NCBI GenBank assembly: GCA_013388735.1
Contig: JACAES010000134.1
Span: forward strand, 1-57,321
From: Chloroflexota bacterium
GTDB taxonomy: Bacteria > Chloroflexota > Anaerolineae > Aggregatilineales > Phototrophicaceae
DNA: 57,321 nucleotides
Direction: 5' to 3'
Shown here: piece after piece, positions 16,671-25,331 of the stretch
Position numbering within the stretch: the first letter of the stretch is position 1
How the letters are laid out: each line of letters begins with the position of its first letter
Position numbers and translations under genes: made by a program
Notes under the pieces: generated by a model
The model's input: the letters and a program-made list of their open reading frames with translations, nothing else
Databases searched by the model: none
Told to the model about the DNA's origin: nothing

Positions 16671-17552
16671 GTGGTTACAGTCAAACAACCGTCCCGGATG
16701 AAATGGCTGTCGGCCATCGCCGACGTGCTGCTGCTGGCGGGCGGCTCGGTGATTTCGGCAGTGGCGGTGAGCGTTTTTATGGCGCCTTTCGAGATCGCGC
16801 CCGGCGGTGTTTCGGGCGTGGCCGTCATCCTCAATCATCTGGACGCGCGTCTGCCGATTGGCCTGATGGTGCTGATCGGCAATATCCCCATTCAGATTGT
16901 TGGTTTTCTGACGCTGGGCGGCTGGCAGGTGGTGGCGAAAACGCTGCTCTACGTGGTGATTTTTTCGCTGGTGATTGATCTGGTTGGCCCGTCGCTGGCG
17001 GCGGTCAACGTCGGGGATAATGTGCTGCTGAACGCTTTGTTCGGCGGCATCATCGGTGGGCTGGGCGGCGGGCTGGTCTACCGCGCCGGCGGCACGCTGG
17101 GCGGCACTTCGACGCTGGCGCGCGTTTTGCAGCAGAGAATGGGTGTGCCGCTCAGCACGTCGGCGCTGTATACCGATACAGGCGTGATCGTGCTGGCCGG
17201 GCTGGTGTTCGGCTGGGAAGGCGCGCTGTACGCGACGGTGGCGCTGTTCGTGGGGGCGGCGGCTTCCGATTATGTGCTGGAAGGACCGAGTGTGATCCGC
17301 ACTGCCACCATCATCACCGACAAGCCGGAGCAAGTTGCCCGCGCTGTGATGCAGGAGATACGGCGCGGCGTGACGGCCTGGCCGGGTACGGGCATGTTCA
17401 CCGACCGGCAGCATACGGTGTTATTCGTCACGGTTGCCCGCCCGCAGGTGGGCCGGCTGCGGCAGATCGTTTTCGTCGCCGACCCGGAAGCGTTCGTCGT
17501 CATCGGGCAGGGGCATGTCGCCTACGGCAAAGGTTTCAAGCCGATGCGGTAA
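16671..17552 (+). CDS. YitT family membrane protein
   Basis: A 293-residue protein of the YitT (DUF161) family with a C-terminal DUF2179 domain. The membrane part has five hydrophobic helices with the family motifs MAPFEIAPGGVSGVAVIL and GGTLGGTSTLARVL. The soluble C-terminal 80 residues (ATIITDKPEQVARAV...GTGMFT...TVLFVTVARPQVGRLR) are the standard DUF2179 end. Function in bacteria is not settled; transport is often assumed. I chose GTG 16671 because AGGAGAGGG (16657-16665) is well placed before it; ATG 16647 lacks a ribosome site and would put that motif inside the gene. Confidence 0.88.
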   Translation: MVTVKQPSRMKWLSAIADVLLLAGGSVISAVAVSVFMAPFEIAPGGVSGVAVILNHLDARLPIGLMVLIGNIPIQIVGFLTLGGWQVVAKTLLYVVIFSLVIDLVGPSLAAVNVGDNVLLNALFGGIIGGLGGGLVYRAGGTLGGTSTLARVLQQRMGVPLSTSALYTDTGVIVLAGLVFGWEGALYATVALFVGAAASDYVLEGPSVIRTATIITDKPEQVARAVMQEIRRGVTAWPGTGMFTDRQHTVLFVTVARPQVGRLRQIVFVADPEAFVVIGQGHVAYGKGFKPMR

Positions 17553-17647
17553 CGGAGAGGGATTCGGTTATACTTAAGACAAGGGGACGCCGTGATGAAG
17601 CCAGCGGCGCGCCCTGACGGATACTTAACAACAAGGAGGTGCGTTTC

Positions 17648-18721
17648 ATGATCGGACTGGGTGATGTCAGGCAGCTTTTGACTCAGGCAGATGAACATAC
17701 CCTGTCGCTGTACCTGCTGGTAGACCCATCGGTGCGCGAAAATCAGGCCAGCCCCCCGGCGTGGCGTATCTGGCTGAAGAACGCCCTCAAAACTGTCGAG
17801 CGCGATTTGCAGGAGTCGCAGCGTGCAGCCTGGCCGGGCGTCCGTGAGCGCGTTGAAATGGTTTTGCAGACCTACGCGGCGGATGCTAAAACGCTGGCGC
17901 TGTTTTTCGGCGCGGATTGGGAAACCATTTACCGGCTGCCCCTACCGGTCGAAAACCAGCTTATGTTTGGCAAGCCGCTGCTGACGCCGCTGCTGTGGGC
18001 GATAGATGAATACAAACCTTACCTGGTGACGATGGTGGATGCCGAAAAAGCTCACTTCATCACGGCTTACCTGGGCAGCGCCGGACATCAGGACACGCTG
18101 ACGCTGGAGATAGACACCGACGACTGGCGCGAAAAGACCATGCGAGCGACTTCCTCCGCTGTCAATAAACTGGTGCAGCGCAGCGCCCGCGATGATTTTG
18201 AGGACCGGCTGGAAGTGCATACCGAGCGTTTTTACCGCGAGGTGGCCGGGCGTATTGAGGAGATGATGCAGTCGCATAAGATCGCGCGGCTGGTCATCGG
18301 CGGCAGCGAAGAAGCTGCCCACGACGTGCGCCGCCTGCTGCCGGAAAAAGCCGCCCGGAGTCTGGTAGACGTGCAGGCCATCCCGATGCGTTTCACGCCC
18401 AATGAGGTGCTGAAACACATTCTGCCGAAGGCGCTGGAACACGAGCGCCAGCAGGAAATGGCGCTGGTGGAAGCCGTCATCAACCAGGCGAAAGGCGGCG
18501 GGCGCGGCGCGCTAGGCCGCGAGGCCGTGCTGGCCGCGCTCGACCAGCAGCGGGTTGAACTGCTGGTGGCGCCCTGGCCGTTGAGCGATGGCGACCTGAT
18601 GGCACAGCTTCCGCTGCGGGCGCTGGAAGCCAACGCCGCGCTGGAACTGGTTCATGGCGAAGCAGCCGACCGGCTCAAGGCCGAAGGCGGCCTGGCCGCG
18701 CGCCTGTATTACACGATGTGA
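17648..18721 (+). CDS. baeRF-like (bacterial eRF1-related) protein
   Basis: A 357-residue soluble protein resembling the bacterial archaeo-eukaryotic release-factor (baeRF/VLRF1) families: an N-terminal alpha/beta domain, a central eRF1 domain-2-like region (VTMVDAEKAHFITAYLG), and a C-terminal L7Ae-like end (VELLVAPWPLSDG). Members are thought to act on stalled ribosomes or peptidyl-tRNA. Where relatives carry a GGQ- or GGW-type loop, this protein has TMRATSSAVNKLVQRSARDD, with no Gly-Gly. ATG 17648 follows AAGGAGG (17633-17639) at good spacing. It ends at two hairpins. Confidence 0.68.
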   Translation: MIGLGDVRQLLTQADEHTLSLYLLVDPSVRENQASPPAWRIWLKNALKTVERDLQESQRAAWPGVRERVEMVLQTYAADAKTLALFFGADWETIYRLPLPVENQLMFGKPLLTPLLWAIDEYKPYLVTMVDAEKAHFITAYLGSAGHQDTLTLEIDTDDWREKTMRATSSAVNKLVQRSARDDFEDRLEVHTERFYREVAGRIEEMMQSHKIARLVIGGSEEAAHDVRRLLPEKAARSLVDVQAIPMRFTPNEVLKHILPKALEHERQQEMALVEAVINQAKGGGRGALGREAVLAALDQQRVELLVAPWPLSDGDLMAQLPLRALEANAALELVHGEAADRLKAEGGLAARLYYTM

Positions 18722-18728
18722 AGCCAGA

Positions 18729-18748
18729 AGCCGCTCTTATGAGCGGCT
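18729..18748 (+). terminator. Hairpin after the baeRF-like gene
   Basis: AGCCGCTC-TTAT-GAGCGGCT: perfect 8-bp stem with a 4-nt loop, 8 bp after the stop codon. There is no T-run, so termination is likely but not certain. Confidence 0.5.
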
Positions 18749-18766
18749 GCCGGAGCCGTCCGTTTA

Positions 18767-18800
18767 GCCCTTCTTCTCTGAAGGTTTGGGGGAGAAGGGC
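18767..18800 (+). terminator. Second hairpin downstream
   Basis: GCCCTTCTTCTC (18767-18778) pairs with GGAGAAGGGC (18791-18800) with one bulge, followed by GTTTAAAAT. Possible terminator, weak T-tract. Confidence 0.4.
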
Positions 18801-18879
18801 GTTTAAAATACACTCTGAGTTTTGCTTGCCATCAGTTATCTTTGAAAAGACAGCGGTAGATCATGCTGGTTTGTCTTTT

Positions 18880-18914
18880 GACTGGAAACTGACGACCGGA
18901 GACCGGTGACTGAA
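18880..18914 (+). repeat. RACYG heptamer array
   Basis: GACTG, AACTG, GACCG, GACCG and GACTG occur at exact 7-bp steps (18880, 18887, 18894, 18901, 18908). The array sits just before the rsmG 3' end in the gap between convergent genes. Confidence 0.7.
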
Positions 18915-18919
18915 CCTCA

Positions 18920-19645
18920 CTAAACAAGCGGTTTGCGGGTGGGGATGCCGGGTTTGCGCGGGTACAGCGCCGGCGTGGGGGCGGTTTTTTCGATCATGAT
19001 GAGATAGTGCAGTTCGTCCACGCCTGGCAGGCGGACGGTATCCAACCGCTGCAACTGCCCGCCCAGGGCGGCCAGCGCGCGCCGCGAACCGGCGGCTTCA
19101 GCTTCGGCGGTCGCGCCTTTCATCGCCACGCAGCGCCCGCCCACCTTCACCAGCGGCAGCAGATATTCGAGCAGGCTGGGCAGCCGCGCCACCGACCGCG
19201 CCAGCGCCAGATCATAGGCGGCGCGGTGTTCCGGCAGATGGCCGGCTTCTTCGGCGCGGGCGTGCAGCGTGCCGGCGTTGCTCAGGCCAAGCGCCGCGAT
19301 CATATGCTCCAGAAAGGCGATTTTTTTGCCGGTCGCTTCCAATAGGGTCAGGTGAATTTCCGGGAAGGCGATCAGCAGGGGCAGGCCGGGGAAACCTGCG
19401 CCCGTGCCGACATCTATCACGCGCGCGCCGGGCAGCAGCGGCACCGCCTGCGCGATGGAAAGCGAATCGAGGAAATGCCGCACCCGCACCGCCGCCGGTT
19501 CGGTGATGGCCGTCAGGTTGGTGTGTTCGTTCCAGGCGGCCAGTTCGCGGGCATAACGATCGAAGTGAGCGATCTGTTCCGGCGACAGCGTGATGTTAAA
19601 CAGCGCCGCCGCCATCTCCGCCAGAGCGCCGCCGTTAGCTGGCAT
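18920..19645 (-). CDS. rsmG: 16S rRNA (guanine527-N7)-methyltransferase
   Basis: A 241-residue RsmG (GidB), which methylates N7 of G527 in 16S rRNA using S-adenosylmethionine. Visible family features are WNEHTNLTAI, the SAM-binding VIDVGTGAGFPGLPLLI, LTLLEATGKKIAFLEH, LARSVARLP and the C-terminal YPRKPGIPTRKPL. Its start overlaps the end of the secreted 611-residue protein by 11 bp, so it is the last gene of a three-gene operon with two exported proteins. ATG 19645 is used; an internal ATG at 19615 would remove 10 residues and is also possible. Confidence 0.95.
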   Translation of the reverse strand: MPANGGALAEMAAALFNITLSPEQIAHFDRYARELAAWNEHTNLTAITEPAAVRVRHFLDSLSIAQAVPLLPGARVIDVGTGAGFPGLPLLIAFPEIHLTLLEATGKKIAFLEHMIAALGLSNAGTLHARAEEAGHLPEHRAAYDLALARSVARLPSLLEYLLPLVKVGGRCVAMKGATAEAEAAGSRRALAALGGQLQRLDTVRLPGVDELHYLIMIEKTAPTPALYPRKPGIPTRKPLV

Positions 19646-21470
19646 TGGGAATATCCCACATTTTCGGGAAACCGCCCAGATGAACGCGCAGGCCGTTGGG
19701 CAGCCGGAAGTAAATGCCGGTCTGCGACACGCGCCCGGTTATTTCGCTGGTCGTTTCGATGGGCGTCTGGTAAGTGTCTTCGCCCCCGGTCGCCCAGCCT
19801 AACCGGTCGCGCAGGGTGGGGCTGCCGACCCACAGCTTACCGAAACCGCGTCCCGGCGCGACCAGCCCGGCGGGCGGCGCTTCCGTTATGCTGATCGGTT
19901 CGCCTTCCGTCCAGGTATCCGGGTAGATCGCATAGCTGCGGTCGTCGAACAGCACGTAAATTTCGCGGGTGTCGGCGCGCCAGATCATAAAACCGCGCTC
20001 AAAGTCCAGGTGCGCGGCCTGGACGGTTTGCTGCGTCAGCGGGCAGGACGGCGCGAGGAACGTCTGATAGGGGCAGATCAGGTTGACCACCAGCGGGTCG
20101 CCCATGATCGCCACGCCGCTGGTATCGGTCGCGCCGATATAATAGGTGATGCTGTTTGTATAACCGCCCGGCACGGGCAGCGTCAGTGTGCCGCTTGGCG
20201 GCAGGTTGACGGTCGTGTCATCGTAGACGAAAATGCCCTGCGGGCTGACGCGGGTAATCGCCACGCTGGCGGCGCTCTCCACACTCCAGGCAAAGGTGAT
20301 GGTGGCGTTCCGCGCCGCCGGGTTCGGGCTGGCCGAAAACGACGTGATCCGCAAATTCGTCAGCAGCGGGATGACCAGGTCGGCGGCGATGGCGCTGCCG
20401 CTGCCGTCCAGCACCCACTGGCCGCTGTCGTCTTTGGGGATCAGCCGCACCGGGTACGTCTGAGCGCCGCTGAATTGAATGTTGGTGAGCGGCAGCAGGA
20501 AAGACCCTTCCGGCGGCAGGCCGTCCTGAACGACATCCTGATTGATTTTGTTCAACCACTGAAGACTGACGCTGGCCGCGCCGCGCACCACCCAGTGTAA
20601 GGTAATCGTCCCGGTCGGGTTGGCCGGGTTCGGCTCGGCGGTGAAAGAAAGCACCTGGGCCGGCAGGTCGGCGCTGCCGGGCGTGATGCTCGGCACGGGC
20701 GCAGCGGTCGGCGCGGCGGTGATGACGGCGGGCGGGCTGGCCGAGTCCGTGACCGGCAGTTCCAGTTCGGCGCTGTCGTAAACCTGCCCGCTCAGAATAT
20801 CCACCACACGCAGCCGGATTCGTACCCGGTTTTCGCCTTCCGGTTTGACGGGCGCGACCACGCCCTGCCCTTCCGACGCGATCCACAGGTTCGTGCGCGG
20901 CAGTTCCGCCGACAGACTTCGGCCATCTGGGAAAACCTGCTCGAAGACCAGATTGGAGTTCGGCAGCCGGTCGGCCACTTTCCAGGCCACTTCCAGGCGG
21001 GCGCTGCCGGCTTCCAGATCGCCTGTGTACAGGCTGGCGCGGGCGGCGGTGAAGGCTTCGATGCGGGGCGCGCGCCCGGTTTCCTCGTCGGCATATGGGA
21101 TGATGATGAAACTTTCGTCCAGCACCGCCCCGGCGGCATCCACCACCGCCAGCCGGTAGGCGGGCGGCCCGAAGTTGAGCGGGTGTTCGATGAGAATGGG
21201 GCGCGTCCCGGCGGCGGGCAGCAGTTCACCTTCGTCCAGCAGCGACACCCAACCGTTTAATTCCCGGCGGTCAAGCCGCAGGCGCAAATCGCCCCCCAGG
21301 TTGACTACGCGCCAGGACAACAGTGCCGGAATCTGCCGCGCCTCGACGGCGGATAATACAACGCTGGTCTGGTCGCAGCCAAAGTCCACGATGGCGGGCG
21401 GCGGCTGCGCGCCGGCGATGCCCACGAAAGCCAGCAGTGCCGCGCAGATCAGGATGGCGAGACGTTTCAT
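19635..21470 (-). CDS. Large secreted protein with Ig-like domains
   Basis: A 611-residue exported protein. Residues 1-21 are a signal peptide ending AGA, with Gln first in the mature chain. Beta-rich domains follow, two of them with the FTAEPNPANPTGTITLHWVV and FSASPNPAARNATITFAWSV pattern of Ig-like or fibronectin-type modules (near 270-400). The C-terminal 130 residues (LDFERGFMIWRADTREIYVLF..., DRLGWAT) look like a repeat module seen in Chloroflexota exoproteins. There is no lipobox or membrane anchor. It follows another secreted protein by 14 bp and overlaps rsmG. A role in binding or the cell envelope is an inference. Confidence 0.7.
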   Translation of the reverse strand: MKRLAILICAALLAFVGIAGAQPPPAIVDFGCDQTSVVLSAVEARQIPALLSWRVVNLGGDLRLRLDRRELNGWVSLLDEGELLPAAGTRPILIEHPLNFGPPAYRLAVVDAAGAVLDESFIIIPYADEETGRAPRIEAFTAARASLYTGDLEAGSARLEVAWKVADRLPNSNLVFEQVFPDGRSLSAELPRTNLWIASEGQGVVAPVKPEGENRVRIRLRVVDILSGQVYDSAELELPVTDSASPPAVITAAPTAAPVPSITPGSADLPAQVLSFTAEPNPANPTGTITLHWVVRGAASVSLQWLNKINQDVVQDGLPPEGSFLLPLTNIQFSGAQTYPVRLIPKDDSGQWVLDGSGSAIAADLVIPLLTNLRITSFSASPNPAARNATITFAWSVESAASVAITRVSPQGIFVYDDTTVNLPPSGTLTLPVPGGYTNSITYYIGATDTSGVAIMGDPLVVNLICPYQTFLAPSCPLTQQTVQAAHLDFERGFMIWRADTREIYVLFDDRSYAIYPDTWTEGEPISITEAPPAGLVAPGRGFGKLWVGSPTLRDRLGWATGGEDTYQTPIETTSEITGRVSQTGIYFRLPNGLRVHLGGFPKMWDIPNAS

Positions 21471-21484
21471 CCGGCCTCCGGCTT

Positions 21485-22495
21485 TTACGGCGACGGCGAG
21501 GGTTCGTACAACGTGTTATAACGCTCAATCGGCGCAGCCCCGACGGGGTTGCGTTTGATCTCGAAGTTACAGGTGCTGTCCACCCTGGATGTGGGCGCGC
21601 CCGGCCCGAAGTCGTCATAACCGTCGCTGATCGGCTGCGCCCAGGTCAGGTGGAAGATCACGCGGTAGTAACCCGGCTCCAGCAGGCCCAGGTTGGCCGT
21701 GTAAAAAACCCAGTAGTTGCGCGTCCGCTGCTCGATGGCGCTTTTGCTCACGCGCTGCAAACTGACGCCGTTGAGCGAAACATCATACTGGGCGTTATCT
21801 ATATGCTGCTGCACCAGTTCCGGCGTCTGCGCGTACCATGACCAGAAGATCACAATCGGGTCGGTGTCGTAGAGGATGCCGGGATTGGCGCGGTCAATAT
21901 ACTGGTTGCATTCCGCGAAGATGACGCCGGGGGTCTGCGAGCGCCCGAAGGATGCCTGACGCGGCCCGATGACGACAATCGGCTCTGGCGTGCCGGACGC
22001 TGCCGGCGGGTTGAGGACGCCGCCAAACGGCGACAGGATGCCCGACGTTACGGTGGTGGTGGTAACGGAAGACCCCACGTCAACGCTCGTTCCAACCTGG
22101 TTCTGCGGGCTGCTGCACCCATCCTGGATGTCGTCCACCGTCGTTTCATAGGTGGTACTGTTGGAATTACCCTCCAGGGCGATGACGACCCGCGTGCTGG
22201 CGATGCTGCCAAAAGCTACCGTCGCGCCGGTGTTGTACGCGACCGTCTCGCTGAAGGCATACGCGCCGTTTACCTCGACCCGGCGCAGCGAGGTCAGTGC
22301 CGTACCCGTGCCGCCCGCGCCGGAAAAAACCTGGTAAAAAATATCGTAGCCGGCGTCCATATTGCCTGTGAAGTTCATGACCGCCTGGTTTTCGCAGGCC
22401 ACGAACAAAATCTGCACGTTGGACTCGGCTCGGCTGACAGGCAAAGCCAGAATGGATGACACCGCGATTACGGCCACCAGAATGAACTTTCGCAT
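21485..22495 (-). CDS. Secreted protein of unknown function
   Basis: A 336-residue exported protein that I do not recognise. Residues 1-23 form a signal peptide (cleavage after SRA). The mature chain is rich in Thr, Ser, Gly and Asn, with a run of Thr near residues 145-151 and four or more cysteines that could form disulfides. This suggests an extracellular beta-structured protein. It heads the operon that runs into the 611-residue secreted protein and rsmG. The ATG is preceded by GGGGAAC. Confidence 0.6.
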   Translation of the reverse strand: MRKFILVAVIAVSSILALPVSRAESNVQILFVACENQAVMNFTGNMDAGYDIFYQVFSGAGGTGTALTSLRRVEVNGAYAFSETVAYNTGATVAFGSIASTRVVIALEGNSNSTTYETTVDDIQDGCSSPQNQVGTSVDVGSSVTTTTVTSGILSPFGGVLNPPAASGTPEPIVVIGPRQASFGRSQTPGVIFAECNQYIDRANPGILYDTDPIVIFWSWYAQTPELVQQHIDNAQYDVSLNGVSLQRVSKSAIEQRTRNYWVFYTANLGLLEPGYYRVIFHLTWAQPISDGYDDFGPGAPTSRVDSTCNFEIKRNPVGAAPIERYNTLYEPSPSP

Positions 22496-22561
22496 GTTTT
22501 GTTCCCCGAAAGCGCCAATCTTTAGGGTTATGATACCGCAAAACCGGGCAAAACTCAGCCA

Positions 22562-22590
22562 TTAACTTCGGTATAGTCGTGCGTTATAAT
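22562..22590 (+). promoter_or_regulatory. Promoter of the dehydrogenase gene
   Basis: TTAACT (22562-22567), 17-bp spacer, perfect TATAAT (22585-22590). The start codon is 44 bp downstream. Confidence 0.6.
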
Positions 22591-22633
22591 ACCAGCGTTT
22601 TGTTCATACCAGCGGCAGTAAGGATGGGGAACG

Positions 22634-23713
22634 GTGAATAAGTCAACAATTGTGGTGTTAAAAGGCGACCAGACCGGCCAGGAATTGTTAGAGGAAGCCC
22701 TGCGCGTCCTCGACCCGGCGGTGATCCGCTGTGATCTGAATTTTGAAACGTTTGACCTGTCCCTCGAAAACCGGCGCGCGACCCGAAATCAGGTCGTCCA
22801 CGATGCAGCCGAACGCATCAAACAGACCGGCCTGGGCATCAAAGCCGCCACCATCACCCCTGGCGACCCGGACGATGTGGGCAGCCCCAATGCGCTGCTG
22901 CGGGAATTGATTGACGGGCAGGTGATTTTACGAACCGGGCGGCGTATTCCCTCGGTGCGGCCTATGGCCGGCATCCACCAGCCGATTGCCGTCGTGCGGA
23001 TGGCGGTAGACGGCGAATACAACGCGAAGGAATGGCGTGAGGGCGAAGGATTGGATGAGATGGCCTACAGCACGCGCCGCCTGTCCCGCCGTACCTGCCG
23101 CGCGGTGGCGGAGTTCACTTTCCGCTACGCCCGCCGCAACCATGCCACCGTATTCGGCGGGCCGAAGTATACGGTCAGCCCGATTTACGAAGGCATGTTC
23201 AAAGAAGAACTGGATGCCGCCCACGAACGGTATCCCGATGTGGCCTACGACCCGCAGTTGATTGACGCCACGTATGCGCTGCTGCTGGCGACCGACGGCG
23301 AGGCGCTGGTCATCCCGGCGCTCAACCGCGATGGCGACAACCTGAGCGATCTGGTGATGAAGATGTTCGGCACGATTGCCGGGGCAGAGTCGGTCATCCT
23401 GGCGTTTGACGAAAAGTTCGATGTACGGGTCGCCGTTACGGAAGCGCCGCATGGCACAGCGCCCAGTCTGTACCGCAAAAACATCGCCAACCCGATGGCG
23501 ATGATCCTGGCCGGCGGGGCGATTCTGCGCTACGTGGGGACGGAAGCGGCGACCAACGCCAGCCGCGCAATTTACGAAGCGACGCTGGAAGCTGTTCACT
23601 CCGGGGTGCGCACGCCCGACCTGGGCGGCCAGTCCAGCATGAGTGATTTCACCGACGAGGTGATCCGCCGGGTGCAGGCCAAACTGGAAGTGTGGGACGT
23701 GTTGGGCGAGTGA
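22634..23713 (+). CDS. Isocitrate/isopropylmalate dehydrogenase family protein
   Basis: A 359-residue beta-decarboxylating dehydrogenase-like protein, a family that oxidises and decarboxylates 2-hydroxy acids such as isocitrate, 3-isopropylmalate or homoisocitrate with NAD(P). Family landmarks are the GDQTGQELL start, RTGRRIPSVRPM (substrate arginines), GGPKYTVS with the active-site lysine region, NRDGDNLSD (metal-binding Asp segment) and EAPHGTAPSLYRKNIANPMAMILAG (nucleotide loop). It deviates from textbook IDH, so its substrate is open. GTG 22634 follows AGGATGGGGA. A GGGGGCG palindrome sits 8 bp after the stop. Confidence 0.85.
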   Translation: MNKSTIVVLKGDQTGQELLEEALRVLDPAVIRCDLNFETFDLSLENRRATRNQVVHDAAERIKQTGLGIKAATITPGDPDDVGSPNALLRELIDGQVILRTGRRIPSVRPMAGIHQPIAVVRMAVDGEYNAKEWREGEGLDEMAYSTRRLSRRTCRAVAEFTFRYARRNHATVFGGPKYTVSPIYEGMFKEELDAAHERYPDVAYDPQLIDATYALLLATDGEALVIPALNRDGDNLSDLVMKMFGTIAGAESVILAFDEKFDVRVAVTEAPHGTAPSLYRKNIANPMAMILAGGAILRYVGTEAATNASRAIYEATLEAVHSGVRTPDLGGQSSMSDFTDEVIRRVQAKLEVWDVLGE

Positions 23714-23720
23714 GATGACC

Positions 23721-23741
23721 GGGGGCGGGCCGCTCGCCCCC
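23721..23741. repeat. GGGGGCG/CGCCCCC palindrome
   Basis: GGGGGCG (23721-23727) and CGCCCCC (23735-23741) around a 7-nt loop, just after the dehydrogenase stop. Could act as a transcript end, but no T-run follows. Confidence 0.6.
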
Positions 23742-23840
23742 TGAATGTGACGCCGTTTTTACGATTATCCGGCGCAATTAGGGGTATAATAGCTGCTGAA
23801 CGATTGGTTATCTATACCCCACAAGTAGCAGTTCCACACC

Positions 23841-24512
23841 ATGTCCACCCTGATCCAGGTCGAAAACAAAATCCCGTTTGCATTCCCGATTCACTGCTGG
23901 ATGGAAATAGACGCAGTGGCGCTGGATGAGATGGTCAAATACAGCCGCCAGTTTGAACGCTCGTTCCTGGCCTGGGAAACTGTCCGTAAGCTGCGCAACC
24001 CCTTTTTCCAGAACGGCACCGGCTTTGAGGGCTATTTCGTCGGCCGATGCCAGACCCCGGAAGAAGCACTCGACGCGGTGCTGAAGGTTAACCAGGAGAT
24101 GCTGGACAGCGCCCATCGCCTGCACCGTATGAACTACAGCTTCCAGTCGCGTTTGATGAAGGCGCTGACCGGCGACCTGTACGACCCAGAAGCCATGCAG
24201 GAATGGTCGGCGCTGCTGGGCGCGGCGCTGGGGCGGCTGCGCAGCCAGCTTTACCACAATGCCCAGGCCAGCACGTTCCAGACCGAAACCTATCGCAGCG
24301 TCTACCGGCTGCCGGTGATCGTCTACTACGAAGAGCGCGACGGCATCGCCCAGCGTTACGCGATTGACTTCAGCGATGCGCGTGGCGGGCGGCTGCTGGT
24401 CAATCCCGGTCTGTTAAAACCCAGCCAGCAGGATGCCTGGCTGGTCGCCGAGTCTGTTGGGCGGTTCGGCCACCCGCTGGTGCGCCAGTTTTTGCGCAGC
24501 GAGCAATCTTGA
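23841..24512 (+). CDS. Hypothetical protein
   Basis: A 223-residue soluble protein, not recognised. It has a mostly helical middle with many charged residues and a C-terminal beta-rich part (RLPVIVYYEERDGIAQRYAIDF). No signal peptide or membrane helix. A perfect TATAAT lies at 23785-23790 with no good -35 box, and the region before ATG 23841 has only a weak ribosome site. It stands alone between the dehydrogenase and a secreted protein. Confidence 0.65.
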   Translation: MSTLIQVENKIPFAFPIHCWMEIDAVALDEMVKYSRQFERSFLAWETVRKLRNPFFQNGTGFEGYFVGRCQTPEEALDAVLKVNQEMLDSAHRLHRMNYSFQSRLMKALTGDLYDPEAMQEWSALLGAALGRLRSQLYHNAQASTFQTETYRSVYRLPVIVYYEERDGIAQRYAIDFSDARGGRLLVNPGLLKPSQQDAWLVAESVGRFGHPLVRQFLRSEQS

Positions 24513-24593
24513 CCGATGCAGTATTCGCGCCTACAGTTAATGGTGAATACATCATCTGAATTTTTGTTTCGTTTTCAACAAGGAACATGAACT

Positions 24594-25328
24594 ATGCGCA
24601 TTATAGCTTGTATACTGCTCGTCGTCCTGATGGCAACCGGGGCGGCCGCCCAGGAGGCCCTGCCCCTGGAATTCGATACCTTTGTATCCGGTACGCTGAC
24701 AAACGAGGTTTTTGAAGTCACCTACAGCTTCAAGGCCGAAAGCGGCCAGCTCGTGTTGATCGAGATGCTGCCCAAGCCCGGCACTTATGATCTTGACCCG
24801 GCGCTGCTGCTGCGGGACAGCTCCGGTAAAGTGCTGGCGGTCAATGATGATTTTGATTTCCCAACATCGCTGATTGCGATCAAACTGCCGGCCAATGATT
24901 CTTATACCGTCCTGGCGACGCGCTCCGGCGGTTCGACCGGCAGTTCAACCGGTGACTATGTGCTGCGGGCGCGCCTGGTGCAGCCGTTGGCGGCGGGCCA
25001 GACGGTCGAGGCGACCATCTTCTCTGATCTGGAAACAGCGGTTGCCGAACGCTACGTGCTGATGCCGGAAGCCAGCGGCGCGCTGGAGATCACCTTCAGC
25101 CAGCAGCCGGGCGAACTGTATGCCAGCCTGGAACTGAGCGACTGGGTGGGCGAGAACGAATTCGTCAAGCGGCTGTTCGACCTGAGCGATACCGCCGGCC
25201 TCAGCCGGGCGACGCTGGCCGTCGAGGTGGAGGCCGGAAAACTCTACATTCTGACTGTGGACAAAGCGCCGTTTTCTTTCGTCTTTGGGGATGAAATCAC
25301 GGCCACCGTTAAAATCACGGTGAATTAA
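24594..25328 (+). CDS. Secreted PPC-like domain protein
   Basis: A 244-residue exported protein: signal peptide 1-19 ending AAA, Gln first in the mature chain. The mature part has one or two beta-sandwich domains of pre-peptidase C-terminal (PPC) type, with DLDPALLLRDSSGKVLAVNDDFDF and the closing GDYVLRARL strand. Such domains bind to or cap extracellular proteins; no catalytic motif is visible. ATG 24594 has AAGGAAC upstream. rsmI starts 3 bp after the stop, so the two are co-transcribed. Confidence 0.7.
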   Translation: MRIIACILLVVLMATGAAAQEALPLEFDTFVSGTLTNEVFEVTYSFKAESGQLVLIEMLPKPGTYDLDPALLLRDSSGKVLAVNDDFDFPTSLIAIKLPANDSYTVLATRSGGSTGSSTGDYVLRARLVQPLAAGQTVEATIFSDLETAVAERYVLMPEASGALEITFSQQPGELYASLELSDWVGENEFVKRLFDLSDTAGLSRATLAVEVEAGKLYILTVDKAPFSFVFGDEITATVKITVN

Positions 25329-25331
25329 GCG

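Noticed and set aside
18718..18909. 63-residue frame after the baeRF-like gene
   Set aside because: Runs through two hairpins and a heptamer array; no ribosome site.
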